Shown here: piece by piece, positions 50,306-63,143 of the stretch
Layout of the letters: each line of letters begins with the position of its first letter
Position numbering within the stretch: the first letter of the stretch is position 1
Assembly: GCA_008508345.1 (NCBI GenBank)
Contig: QNGE01000968.1
Coordinates: 124,001 to 188,000, forward strand
Direction of reading: 5' to 3'
Length of the DNA: 64,000 bases
From: Paragonimus westermani
Taxonomy: Eukaryota > Platyhelminthes > Trematoda > Plagiorchiida > Troglotrematidae
Notes under the pieces: model-generated
The model's database searches: none
What the model saw: only the letters and a program-made list of their open reading frames with translations
What the model was told of the DNA's origin: nothing
Translations under genes and position numbers: made by a program

Positions 50306-53300
50306 GTAAACAAGTTAAGCCTTTGTTTGTCATTTTTTGTCTTTCATGTTATTGTACAGATATTTTTTAACACAGCGGTTGATTACTTTCTAGTTGTTGA
50401 GATTTGCATTGGATAAATCGAAGAAGCCAGAGCTTCAACCCGTCTAGTGCGTAGCTTCTATAACACTCAGGCCAAAAATTATGTTTTCCGGTTTTATGTG
50501 ATAATGCGGCTGTTGCCTTGTAGCATAGTGGACTGGATGCAGTTAGGTCACAATTCTAGACACAATAGGCTATAACGATCACGTAACCAATAAGAAATTC
50601 AGACGGCTACACGTACTTGAAATATTCTTTTCTTTGTGATTTCTTTTCAGTTGCGCAACACGCAGATAGGTTAAGAACTTCATTGAAAAGCATAGAACAT
50701 TCCATTTGGGGTTTTCCACTTCTATACCTTTTCAACTTCAAGAAGAGGAGATGTAATTTCAAGTGAAATTCACCAGTTAGCTGGCTGTCAAAATTAGTTA
50801 TAGCACTGATCAGCCCAACTAGTATGACGACCGAGGTACAGATAATGTCAGTGCGTTCTCTTACCCCCACGAGCAAGTTGCCTGTTGCACACAGCAGGTC
50901 ACCGGTTTGTGTGACTGTCTTTGGGCTCGAGGTGAATAAAAGTCCAAAGTGTCTCCTATCTCGTCTTGGTGCATAACGGGTTGCATAGGTGTGACGAAAC
51001 ACGTCCATGATTAATAGGCCATTTTTAAAGCTGCCACAATGGTTAGGCAAATAGAAGGTATGAACAAATGTGACGGGATCGAATTAAGGTCGGGGGAAGC
51101 ATATTTTTAATTGTGAACTGTCAGACTAGAGAAGTAGACTATATATATATATGCACTCTTAATGGATTCGATTTAGCCAGCTTGTCTCCCACAAAGCGCG
51201 ACAAGTCACACGGAATGTATTTCAAGTTGAATATTGCACGAGAGCTTAATGAGCTCAGTTCAGATGTCTTACTCTTTGATCAGTGGTACGATAATGTTTA
51301 ACCGCGTACCCACAACCGTTTCCGCGCATTGGACACGGTATATCACATGGAGCCGTACAGCTCACAGATTCGATTATAAGCAAAATAACTGTCAGTGTGC
51401 ACGCTAAATGGACCCGGTTGTTATTCACTAGAGTTGAAAACAGTCGTTTTCCGAAATAACCTTGACTTTTGTCATTAAGGAGTAACGATTAGCAACGTGC
51501 TTTGCAGAAGCAACCTACCCGGTTTGTTGGGGTTCTAGCGCAACACTGAATTTTGACGTACGATAAACGAGTATTCCGTTCAAAAGGTTTCGACGTTGCC
51601 ATCTCATGACTCCGTCTAGGTTGAACACAAAACGGTCGGAGGTAGGTAGAGTTATGAGCAATCAACATACGTCCAGCTGTTGTGAGCCAAAAAAGCGGAT
51701 GGCAGAAGGATTGCTTATTCAGAAAATCGCCACATGAAGTATGCGGCTCAAGGTCACAACACACAAAAACAAATTTGCACATAACAGTAATCCAGGGACG
51801 TCTTGGTTTCTATGATTGCCAATGCCCAGTTCGCGTACGGAAAAACACCATTTCTTGTCAAAGTGTACTTCAATTTTTCCTCAGTTACTTTAATATCACA
51901 CCTCACCACTGAGTAGTGTGAGTAGTATAGTGCGATCTCTCGCCCTCACTGCGTACGGGGGACAGAGAATACATTCACCACAAAACAAGCTCTGCCAATC
52001 TGTTTATCCTAATCGCCAGAAAAAGACGTACAGATCTGCTTTACTTCCGTCCAACGAGCTTGCTTCGCTCTGAATACTAGATAATGCAGGTCGCCTTTGT
52101 AGTCCCCCAGATCACACACTGACCCCATAGATCAGTCGAAAAATTCGGTGACTCAAATAGAGAGCACTGATGTGCAATGTCGAGGTTACCACGGGTCACT
52201 TATTTCGCAACAGAATGATACTGAATGCGTAGATAGCGCGTAGCATTTCAATTGTGCACTCACGTGATATATGCTTTCGCGCTGTCCGCAATCTGTTCTG
52301 TGCATCTCATTCGCCATGCTTGCTATCTAATCTGTTTCTCGGGGTCTCCAGTGATTGTGAAATTGTATTCCTTTCTCATTTCCTCCACGATGTATTTAAA
52401 CCATGTTCTGCGCCATATCAATCGGATTGAGGGCAGATGAGTAGTGAGAATCTGCATACCTTTATTTCTTCTCTAGTAAACATTCGTTCTAGCATCGTGT
52501 GGTAGGGTGCATTATCGGATGTAGTGAAAAATGATTCATCATCGACTGATAATACACGGCATGCGTTATCAACACACTTGCAATAAGGGATCCTCTGTTT
52601 AGTGTTTAGCTGGTGATATTCTCCTATACTGCGTTGCGCCACAGTGAATGACGTTTTAGAGCTGGTATAATGGACTTACTCTGGGGTCGTCAAATCGTGA
52701 CTTTTGTTCAGTCGAAGATCGAACGAGTAATCCAATGGGTTAGCCTAAACAAAGTATCCGTGACCTCGTAATCTGATTTGTTCGACATCTTACCACAGTC
52801 TGTCAGATACCTAAGTTGCTGGCTGTTACAACACATTGAAATGTAATCAATAGAACAATGCAACGCCTTAGTAACAAAACCACTCATTAAACCATGTGAT
52901 CGAACGACCGTGATAATTGAACATCAACACAACAACGTACTGTTGTCACCAAAAAGTAGTAAAAACGCTTGGCTTCAAATTTAAAAACTCAAAATACTTT
53001 GTATCATTTATAGTTCATACCAGATACTGCGTTGTATGAAATAACTTGTGTGTGGCTTGTTTTGACCCTTCGAAAGCTCGTTTTTCGACCGATTCTGACT
53101 CTGTTATTCCGACATCATTGCAAGCGACCTTGTTTCTCCAGTACTCCACGAACTCTTTGTTCGCCCACGCGGGCAACTTTCCTTCAGACTCATCTTCTCG
53201 CCAACCGAAATGAATCCAGATAAGTCTCATCTTCTTTATCGAGTCAAAATTGACCGCTTGACTTTTCCGTTGACCTTACATCAACGACATTTCAAAGGCG

Positions 53301-54884
53301 TGTTCCTTCTTCTCAGCGCATCTCTCTTATAACTTTAAAAACAACACTGAAAGGACGGGCATACGGTGGTATTTTACAATGCCTATTCAGTACCAAACAG
53401 AAATAAACAGGGCTGTATATAACTAATGGGGTGGAGTAAAGAATCAAAAACAACAGAGGATGTGGAGGACGTCGTGTGCATGAGTGTCTTAAGCTTGCAT
53501 ATAATCAAATCCCTGAAACAAGGTGGTTCATCGGCGCCACCAGTGTAAAGTTCAGTCAAAACACAAACCGGGAGCACCACTCCGATCGATTTTATTTGTG
53601 AGCAACGCTCCCCACACGAACCAGTTCGATGGTTAATACAGACCTTAATGCCATTGAAATGGGAGTTTGACACACTTTCAAAGGCTCGTTTGGTTTGAAC
53701 GAGGATCTCGAGAAATTCGTGTACTCAGTAGATTTTCACTCACTGTTTACAAATTTGTCATCGTATGAGATGATAGAATTCACATGCGATCCGGTTAATA
53801 ATGTGAAAAATTCCTATGGATTTACTGAAACTGACTCTATTATTGTGTATGAAGTACATCAGTTTTAACATTTAGAATGGATTCAGCAGCAGCGGTCCCT
53901 TTGGACCGGTGCTTCCTGATTTTTTAGGCTGGTAATAGAAAGGCGAGTTACTACATAAACTTCGGTGCTATCGAAATATGTGGATAACATTCTCGTGTTC
54001 ATGCAATCTCCACAAATAGTCGGTCACTAGTGAATTGAAAAAGAACGGTCGCTTACTGTCTCTGAACATCCTCATCAGCCGCGATGATGATAGACCAGTA
54101 ACATGATCTGTATACCGAGGGCCAACCTGAACTGACCAGTACACTCATTTTACACGCTTCACGTCAATGGGAGACAGGCGAGCGTTAATTAGAACACTGT
54201 TTACGTGTGCTAGGCGTACTTGTTCATTAGACCGTCTAACCAACGAACTTCGATGACTTAGAACTGTGTTGCAGATATTTGTTGAGATCTATGGATGGAC
54301 ACTGCCATCAGCAGATAGCGGTAGACAAAACCTCCATGGTTAGCAGGAGGAAAGTTTACATTCAATTCCCATTCAGAGGTGGCAATTCTGTGCATCGGAC
54401 TACAGCGCAACGATTAAGCGAACCTACAATGCAGTTGAAATCGTAGTCCTCAACCGAGCTAGAAAACTAACGTTATGTTCAATTTAGATAGAACAACCCA
54501 TTGGGGCTAGTTCATGTACTTAGCAATAGGTGTCTTCCACCCATTTTTCTGTTTTGGGTTTACGTTTTACATTGTTGATCGATGGTGAAGAGGCAATATG
54601 AAATGCCAGTGTCCATATTCTTACATCTTAATGGGTCTACCACATTTTGCTGGTTGTACATTTTATTTCGATCGAGTCAACACAATTCAAGATGAGACTT
54701 CGTAATATTCCTATCCGTTCTTGACATCGCATTAACAGCGACGCATAACTCGTTTATTCTACTGGGTTCCGAGCTCGCCGTAACTTAAACAAAGTATCTC
54801 CTGTTTAACCTGAACTGCGCATATGCAAATGAATCACATATAAGAGATTGTCATGTTTCCGGTTACCAATCCACCCTCATGCAG
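50306..54884 (+). other. Intron between exons 10 and 11
   Basis: 4.58 kb. It holds a short (TA)n run near 51,138 and the Penelope-like remnant at 53.7-54.4 kb. An extra exon whose length is a multiple of three cannot be excluded. Confidence 0.65.
53690..54440 (+). mobile_element. Penelope-like element remnant, internally deleted
   Basis: On the plus strand, FVYSVDFHSLFTNLSSYEMI (about 53,712-53,772) matches the RT motif F-S-V-D-V-x-S-L-F-T-N. A KYVDN-like stretch follows near 53,973. Near 54,345-54,400 KVYIQFPFRGGNSVHRTTAQ matches the R-V-Y-I-E-L-P-F-R-G end of the RT seen in the 1.4-kb element. The spacing is far shorter than in an intact element, so much of the palm and thumb is deleted. 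It lies in the intron between exons 10 and 11. No GIY-YIG domain was found after it. Confidence 0.75.
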
Positions 54885-55243
54885 TTCGCATTCACCGATC
54901 CAACGAGCATCCGCGATGAACTGGACGCCTCACACGCACGACTGGTAGATGCGCAAGCACGCCTGTTAGCCAACGAAGCCGAACGCATACAACTACTTCG
55001 CACCTGGCACAATGAACTTATGCGACAATCCCAATTGGTCAATCAACGGGGTTTAACATCGGATGGATCCACGGCTCGCACTCCACCGCCACTGACTGAA
55101 GTGCGCCAATCGCATCAACGAATCCACGTTCAGCCTCCTTCACCCAGCGAGTTCCATCCGGATGCAATCACACCGTCTGCAGTCCTTCAGAGCACAAGTG
55201 TTGGACTAACGACTCCAAACCACCCCGCCTCTAAAGCACACAG
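54885..55243 (+). CDS. RasGAP exon 11: coiled coil
   Basis: The acceptor is CCTCATGCAG and the donor CACACAG|GTACCG. It encodes residues 1363-1481. The sequence from SIRDELDASHARLVDAQARL to about RTWHNELMRQSQLVNQ has heptad-like Leu/Ile/Ala spacing and high Glu, Arg and Gln, so it forms a short coiled coil. Vertebrate family members also carry a coiled coil near the C terminus, used for self-association. Here it is only about 50 residues, shorter than the vertebrate one. The remainder is Pro/Ser/Thr/His-rich. An ATG six bases before the exon is in frame but lies in the intron. Confidence 0.88.
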
Positions 55244-56836
55244 GTACCGGGTGTAAGATATACGTTGCTGTTGATTGATAACACCAACTTAAAAGTAAGA
55301 TGTTAACTAGTACCTTCTGCAGATTAAAAAAATCATGGCACATTATGTTGCGCGAACAAAATTGCATAGCATTGTGACGCGATTTAATCACACACTTATG
55401 TCAGGGTCTCGGGACAGTAAAATATGAAAACCTCATATATGGAGATCGAGGACGGAGTTATTTTCAATTAGTGTACAAGCAGTAGTGAGACCAAACAATG
55501 CACAGTGGGTCGTCATTCGGGATTATCAAACATGTTGACTGCACCAAAAAGAGCACGAAGAACAAGTTCATTTTGGGTTATTCACCATCAGGCTTTTTTC
55601 CAAGAATATTTGGTGACCGTAGATCGAATAGCCAAAGGAGCGAGTTTAGGACATCAAATAAGCACACGTCACGTACCAAGCAGCCCCACAGGTTATAGGA
55701 CGGAATGTGAGCTTTAGTAGTGGTGATACCGAAATTATTGAGATAATGCATTTATAGCGACCTTCAGGATTGACATCCGGGTACTACGAAAGTGAAAGCT
55801 CTATTGCACTCTTACGCACCGTGGCTTATTGTGGACAATGATAATGTGTTAACAGAGATCACATACAATCTGCAAAAACATGCTTTGAAAGTCAAACGGT
55901 TATATTGGCTTTGAATGCATTTGAACACGGATTGATACCCCTACTAGTCGAACAAGGACAACGGCCACTATAACATTCAGCTTCCAATAAACTTTTATGA
56001 ATAGTAACAGCATAGTGTTTACAAAAGTTGAGGTCGGGTACTTCATCAATTTGAAAAGGATCAGCTACATTAAGACGGCGCCCAATACTTAGCTGGGTTT
56101 AAATCGGTTTCCGAGATGACTAGACTCTGCACTATACGTCATCTATGTTAGCGCTTTTTAGGACAAATGAGAACATCCAGAGTAAAGTTGATCCTAACTG
56201 AGGGTAAGCGAGCCCAAATGCCTCTCAGTTCATGCACAACATTCATTCACGTAAGCTCATCAATTGTACTTGCAAAACTGTCCATCTACCGATGCTGAGA
56301 AACGTGTTTTAGAGCGAGGCAGCCCAAAACATCTCCAGCTTCCTTTCGATTTCCAACGTTAGTTGTTTTTGCCCAAAAGCTGGCGATATCCATCGCGAGT
56401 AAGCGTGGTTGAACTTTTCTGAAGCAAAAAACAAACTGTCCCTAAATCTGTAGCTGATAAGCTTCTGTTCGATGTACGTTTTACTCTTGCTCTAGCTCAT
56501 TCTTGGCTGCTAAACAATGGTAACCAATTCTAAGCCATCATACACCATAATTGGTTCTCTCGTCCTGTTCAACAGATTTAGAGGGATCACTCTACAACGG
56601 TACCCTATTCCCAGTTTTCTTACTGGGCCTCTATGGTGGCCACGTGATAGGTTAGTCTCAAACGCCCATTTATATTGTGGATACGAACTCGATAGACTGG
56701 TGCTAACTAACACGGTGATCGTGTGAAACATTGGTTCCCACCGTTAAAACAAGGTGATCATTCACTGATGCTCACTCTTCGTTTACAATAGAGAAACGAT
56801 CAACAGGTTGAGTAACTGTCTTCTTTTTTGTTTTAG
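55244..56836 (+). other. Intron between exons 11 and 12
   Basis: 1.59 kb with no recognised repeat or coding signal. Confidence 0.7.
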
Positions 56837-57185
56837 ATCTATACACAGTACTCAACCGAGAATGGGTGCCTCCGTGATCGGTAACACATTCACTGATTCC
56901 ACTGTAAGCCCAAACGAGTCCACTTTACCTCGTGTCCGCATGCTACCTACCAGGCAGCCGACCATTCCATGGACTTATGATCGAGACAGGAATCCTGCGG
57001 CCATTGTGCGTAGTCCCTCCTCACCAGGATTGATAGAAGGTGCTTTGACACACACATCTGTCACGCTTCAGTCTGTTGAACAAACCCAACAGACGCCGGT
57101 GCAGTCTACTTCCATCGCGTCAACTTGGTTCCAATCACCGATCCCGGATGAAGCTTCGGTCTATGTCAGGCGACAATCCGACTGA
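56837..57185 (+). CDS. RasGAP exon 12: C terminus with stop
   Basis: The acceptor is TTTTTTGTTTTAG. It encodes residues 1483-1597 and a TGA stop at 57,183-57,185. It joins exon 11 through an AG|A arginine codon. The sequence is Ser/Thr/Pro-rich with no recognised motif and ends YVRRQSD. Four vertebrate SynGAP isoforms differ at this end, one ending in a PDZ-binding motif. The ending here does not match a clear class I PDZ motif. No canonical AATAAA was seen in the first kilobase downstream, so the 3' UTR end is unplaced. Confidence 0.85.
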
Positions 57186-60100
57186 CGCGCCTGCCCCGAT
57201 TCTCGGGCCAAAATGCCTTTTCGTGTCCGCTTTCGTTCTCTCTTTCCCACACTACCTACTTGACCTGGCGTTAAAATCCATCACCTTGTTAGTGCTGGAC
57301 AAGCCTGATGTTTTTTGTACACACTCTCTCACCCGTTTTTCTTCCGTCAGTGCTTGATCCAACACACCAACGCTCACTTTCATCTCAGCCGGGTCGTTCG
57401 GCAAGTTACACTTGTGTCGAGTACTTGCTCTGCTCATCTGAACAAATGGGCGGTCAGGCGATTTACTGCCCGAACAGTCGTTTAGTGTAACACTGTCACC
57501 ACGATCACCATCGCCCGTTTATTGTTATCACTACGATTGATCCAATAATCACATATGTACCGTTACAGCCATCACTACCACCCCCACTATTGTCACTAAT
57601 GTACTGATATTTTCCTTTCCAAAGGCTGCTATGCACTACCATCCCAGCTTGCTTCCTCCTAAATATGGGTCTTCTCAATGTATGGCTTTCAACCAGAACG
57701 ATCAAAGGAGGCCATGGTTGCTCAGATATATGCGTTCGGTTGAATTGTCAGTTATGAAGGATGTTCGAGTTGCATCAGCCCGAATCTTCTGCTACTCATC
57801 AGTTATAAAAGTATGGAAACAGCGGCCCGGGAGAAATAATGGTCAGTCTAGAGCGTCTCTAACGAGTGTGTATTCCACGCTCACAATGACCAGATTGTAT
57901 CACAGGTTTCCGTTTACGTTTAATAGCGGGAAATAGCTCTAGTTTATGGAGTTAATTTCTCTAAATTCAAACATTCCATATCAAGATAGTCACTACACCT
58001 TACAAACAAATATCTGGGGTGTACACGAGAGTAGGGGGCTTATACGACTTCTCCACTCTCGCTTCGATAATTGCCTACTTCAAGGTCAACTCGGTCAAAC
58101 ACCATTCACACCTGTGAGCCAAACTGGCGATCATCCACTCTGACAACTCCGTCTGAAGACTCTAGAGAAGTTGGCTGAGTGACTAACAAATGAATGTGAG
58201 TGAATCGGCAAAGGCTGACTAGCCAAAACTTCAGCCGACCGCGAAGTTATCCGATCGATGTATTGTGTTGGAATCTGGCTTGAAGGTCAAGTATAGTGAA
58301 CAGCGAAGCTTGAGCGCAACAGGATTTAGGGAGTTCCTCGTAAGGTACAGGGGAACCCTATGAGGTAACGGAAAGCCGCTACCCCAATATGTTATCAGAA
58401 ACGGAATCATTTGCATCAGGTCCACGGAAGTCAGCTATGCAAGTGGCAAGGTATCTCCATCAGAAGAGTATGTACACCATCTGTGAACGCCATCACTAAC
58501 GGCACGCGCGAAGAATGAGGGACGGGAGCCTCGACAACGTTTGTTACAGCTGAAGCAAACTACGGTGAAGGAAGGGAGTAAAGAGGAACGGCCGAACTGT
58601 TCCCCATGAGTAGTAAGGCGAGTGTACTCGAACTACCGAAATTTGTGCAAACACTGATCATTATCAAGTAGGAAATAGGGTTTCCAACGCACGCTGTCAT
58701 ACCTGTTTCTCAATGCGTATCATGTAAATGGAAGTTCCTGTCGGTTGTGTCGTTGAAGAATATCTCACCTGTTTTGTTCGTCAGGTAAGCAGTTGTTGGT
58801 GTCAGCTACCTGCTGGATACGATACTAACACGTGGGCCAAATTTAGCCAGAATGCTACCGGAGAAATCAGGGTCCGACTTGTCAGATACAGTTCGGTGAA
58901 CAAGGACCGAGTGGTGGGTACTTATGTAGAGCGGCGCATAAGCACCAACGTGCTGATTAAAAACGTTTGGCCAGAAAGCCCTAAGTTAACATGCTAATAT
59001 TGAATGTCGTGTGTGGAGTGTGTCATCAAACTGCACAAAGCAAGAAAAATAATATTCAGAACGACGGCCAGGGACCAGTGCTAACTCCACTGGTCTTTGC
59101 TGTCTAACAAAACCCACAGATGTCAAAGTCTGGTTCTGAACTCCGACGGCTGTTGAGTAGACAAAACGACTTCATGTGCGATTAACAGTGAGTAGGAGTA
59201 CAAGAAATTTGTGAGGAAACGGATCGGCACCTAACAATGCCTGATTCAAACAACCCCCTCATTCTGAGGTTGACAAAAGCCCAGCCTCACGTTGTCGCGG
59301 GATTTCTGCCTGGGCTATCACTGCACTTGCAACACCTTTCCGTGGTTCTCTCGCCCTCGGGGTTCTTATTTTAAGGCCTGGCAAGACAGCCGATCATACA
59401 AGTGGGTGAGCTTGGGCCGTCGTTGGCAGCTACTATGCTTGAGGTAGCCAGTAAATTAATATTGAACATAATACCCTAGGTAAACAGACGAGAACGAAAC
59501 GACGCTGTACTACTGTTGTTCCTACAGCCTTTCGATTTCTCCCTAGTAGTACAGTCACACTGAGGTGAGTTCTGGTAGGCAACCACCAGTAAGCGTAGCT
59601 CAGTACACCACAATATGTTCCAAAATGTGGCAATCACTCTGAAACTCTTCATTGGTCTGCACACGGCTTTTGTCATCCTATTGTACATGCGTTTGTACTA
59701 TCATGCAGTGGTTCCGTCTATCAGTAGTGTAGTTCTAAGTGGGCAGGACAGCAGTAGGCATAACTGGATGACTAGGCTTTATTCTGCGCAAAATTACATC
59801 AACGAAACCAGAATGTGGGGTTATGCAGATTGTGCAGCTCAGGACTAGGTTTCCACTTTGAAAGTTTCATTCATAAAATCGTGGTGGTTCATTGCACTCC
59901 GAGATAAAGATATGCAAACGAGAATGCGTGGCATGTTCGTACCCCCGAGAACAACGGTAACGACGATTTAAAGTACATTTCTCCCCCACAACTTGAACAC
60001 GGCAAACAGCTTCTGAAGGCGTTACTCCAACCGCTCATTACAAACGGCCATTCTGATAGGAACGCCAGATCGCCAAAGAAGTATGTTCCCACATTTATCA

Positions 60101-62777
60101 TGCAAAGTCGCATCAAGTGCTCGTGCTTTTCAGCACAAAATTTCGGCGCAGCGTTTAAGGACAAGTCATCATATGAAATACGCCATGCCACCAGATCAAC
60201 CATGAGTAGTCACGAAGCTGATCGACGCCGAAACCGGCTGAATGCACACAGCATGTTCAGCGAGATTGATGTGGCAATCAGGTTACAAGTTTCGTGCGGA
60301 TAAATCAAGGTAAGGGATTGACAACGTTTTTACAAGTTATAGTAGTAGGGTGACAGATGCCATCCTAACATGAAATCGAATGTGATAAACCACTGACATC
60401 GCATGGATGTGGAACCGAAAAGCGATTACAGACTGCCCCTGTGGTCTAAGATTTGGTAGCCAGAGAGCACCTAGACCGTATATGACGCACAAAATCCAAC
60501 AGCAGCAGGCAGAAAAACTGGAAACTGAGCGTAGGAGGGCCGAGTGAACAATCCACCAGCGAAAGAAACAATCAACAGAACATTCACAATAAACCCATGA
60601 GGAAGTCTTAAAATGTCACCTTGAAGGCTACACAACACGTATTTGATAGGTATGGTACGTAAAATGTGCCAAGAAGACAAGCTTGTTGGTATAATCGAGA
60701 AGTTATTCTTGAAAGACTATTCGAAATGCGGTAAATTAGGATTGCAAAGCTACATTCCCCCTTGACGCTTGTCATATTCAGTATATCTAACCCTCGCCGT
60801 AGCCTATGGAACTGTCAGAACCTCGCCAATCCTCCATGATTTTGTCAAGCTGACACCACGTATGTCGACTAAAATGTTGCAGTCTTCCCCTTAATAAACG
60901 GTATACCGAGGTGATACTTTCGTGCACCGGGCACCTCCATTGAAGAAGCAAATCTCAAAAAGACACGGGAAATACACTGAGACTTGAAACAGGTCCATTC
61001 CCCCAGGAATAAATCGTCCGGAATGGACTCGGGTTGTTAAAGCAAGACTGACCAATAATACGTGTAGATTGCGTAGTGAGCAATACACTCTGGAAAGCTG
61101 AAAACATACTTATATCCTATTAAGCAGCTGATCAAAGTGATATACAACAGACCAACACCTCGTGAAGGATGGCTGGAATATGCGAACAACGCTTTTAGTG
61201 AATGATGCTTAGCGAACGTGAATGTGCAGAGAATACCAAGGATTTCGCCTCGTTAGCGAAAAACAGAAAGCAAACCATGTTTGGCCAAACATGAAACAGC
61301 TGAATGGTATTCTCTCAAATATATGCTTTTTGATAGTCCTTCGTAACCCGGTACTGAGCCAACGTGAAACGATTATCATGGTCCACCGGTAGAATCCCCG
61401 GGTTCGAATCACCGTTAGATGGCTCGCTTCTGCGCACGGGGAGTATGATAGTTAATACTCGGTATTAGAGACTTCAAACAGCTCTAGGGATCGTACTCGA
61501 ATGCAAACGTTCCGTGTAGGTAATAAGAAGACCTCGGACTGATTGGAGTAAACAGTTTTTATTCATGAGACAAGAACCCGCATCTGCAGACGTACATCAG
61601 TATTAAAGAAATCACAGTGTCATTGGCTGATCATATCGGCATATACAAAATCACAAGCTGTAAGCTGATTGGTGCAATACAGGACAAATAATTTACCGAC
61701 TAACGAAGCTGTTCGTCCAATCCTGATGTGGTACCTTAACATGGCGTTTGGACTGATCTCCTTCTGGATCGTCTATTGTGTCGGGGTTTGGATAAGCGGT
61801 TAGTTGAATAGACTTTCACCACAATAGTATTCACTCCGGTATCCAGTCACAAAGTTACAACGGCAGCAAATGTTGGACGGCATAACGTCAACCAGTTAAT
61901 TTCCTAACTTTTCATCCGAATGATATATATATATAACATAATATAGCACCTCAACGCGATACTACGCCACCATAAGATGGCTGCACAATGGTCATAACAA
62001 GGCATGCGCAAGGGCCAACAGCATTTTAATTACAGATACTAGGAACATTATTAACGAAACCTCAGTGCTAACCATGCGTGACAAAATGAAGTGATTACAC
62101 ACACAACTATCGGGTTCCACGGCATTGAAATACTACCCTAGGAAGGAACAATTTTGCTTACCCTAGAAGGTAATTCTTATTTGAAGAGAATGCTGATATA
62201 ACTGTCATGTGGTCGGAACCAAGCGGACAGCTTACTGGTCATAATAAACTCGGTGTGAATGTACTTCTTCGCAGATCTAAGATGATAGATTCCAAGACAA
62301 ACACGGGATAATTAGGAGTATGAATGCCGTTCTTTATTAACGATCTGCGAACGTGCGTAAAACATTCGCAGCTGCATTAGATCAGCTAAAAGTAAGCGGC
62401 TAAATTAATGAATATAAACATTGATCGGCTTACCCGGAACATATCGAGAGCACATCATATCAGATTACGGTCCAATATGATGTGATCCTACAGTCGATCA
62501 ACAATAAATTATGCACTACATGTAACTGACTTCAGAGAACCGGGTGTCGATGGGATGTCGTTTTGGTGGGTAACGTGACTACGTTGAACTAATCAGACGC
62601 TAGTAAATCCCTTAAAACACTATACGAGCGGAAACGAAGGGAGAAAACGCCAGGTTGATCATAAAAAATCTATACATTGCTGCAAAACATGTGCATACAA
62701 CAGATATGATACACACAGCGTACTTTGATCATAATTACAAAGATAATCTGGAAAAAGCTAGATTAGTGGCTCGATAC
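57186..62777. other. 3' UTR and intergenic sequence
   Basis: No canonical AATAAA was seen between the RasGAP stop and about 60,588, so the polyadenylation site is unplaced. The region has a tRNA-like box B at 61.4 kb and an (AT)n run near 61,923. Open frames here are short and unrecognised. Confidence 0.5.
61345..61425 (+). repeat. Possible tRNA-like fragment with intact box B
   Basis: CCCCGGGTTCGAATCACCG is a near-perfect tRNA T-arm/box B. Upstream ACTGAGCCAACGTGAAACG could be a degenerate box A, but a cloverleaf acceptor stem was not found. It is best read as a tRNA pseudogene or SINE remnant. Confidence 0.35.
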
Positions 62778-63143
62778 AGTTGTGCATATGTGTTCGGCAC
62801 AGAGGTTTGCGTCACGGGTGTTAGATGGGCCTCTGTGACTAAAGAACGCCACTCGGCCAGACGGTGCGCCAATTCCAATTGTCCAGCCACTTCACCAATA
62901 GCGGACGAACGGGCCAAGAAATCAGAGAGTTGTGGAATGCGCTCACGCATTGTGCGTTCAATCAGCTGCTTCAAATAGTCAGTTAAACAGCGCACTTCGT
63001 CGAGCAAACAGTCGACGATTTCATCTGAATGTTCGACTTTCAGTGAAGGTCGTGGTTCAGTTGGACTCTCAATTGAATCGAAACGGATTGGATCGTGGTA
63101 GTTTTGAGTGACACGATTAAAAAGAGACAGTAAGGACGGAGAA
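62778..63143 (-). CDS. Probable exon of an unrecognised minus-strand gene
   Basis: On the minus strand a good acceptor (TTTCTTGTTTGCAG) is followed by an open frame of about 122 codons. It reads NRVTQNYHDPIRFDSIE, EHSDEIVDCLLDEVRC, LTDYLKQLIERTMRERIPQL and EVAGQLELAHRLAEWRSL. The composition (many Glu, Arg and Leu, helical) looks like real protein, unlike the nearby intronic frames. I do not recognise the family. The 3' end is uncertain; ACAACT|GTATCG at 62,778 is one possible donor, though weak. The gene would converge on the RasGAP gene. It could also be part of an unknown mobile element. Confidence 0.5.

Larger units (their letters stand above)
8191..57185 (+). other. Gene model: SynGAP/DAB2IP-family RasGAP, 3' part (12 exons)
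   Basis: Twelve exons join in one continuous frame of 1,597 residues plus a stop, and the intron phases agree at all eleven junctions. The family is known to bind membranes through PH and C2 domains and to speed GTP hydrolysis by Ras and Rap proteins at the cell cortex. The order C2, RasGAP, long disordered tail, coiled coil matches that family. It differs from p120 RasGAP (SH2/SH3) and neurofibromin. Introns run from 334 bp to 11.0 kb. The PH domain was not found in the first 8.2 kb, so the 5' end is probably outside the window. Vertebrate paralogues number several (SYNGAP1, DAB2IP, RASAL2, RASAL3), while most invertebrates have one, so no single vertebrate name is assigned. Family assignment is strong; exact exon ends are inferred from splice consensus and phase. 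Confidence 0.9.

Noticed and set aside
61345..61425. Functional tRNA gene
   Set aside because: Box B is excellent, but no matching acceptor stem, anticodon arm or box A could be paired.
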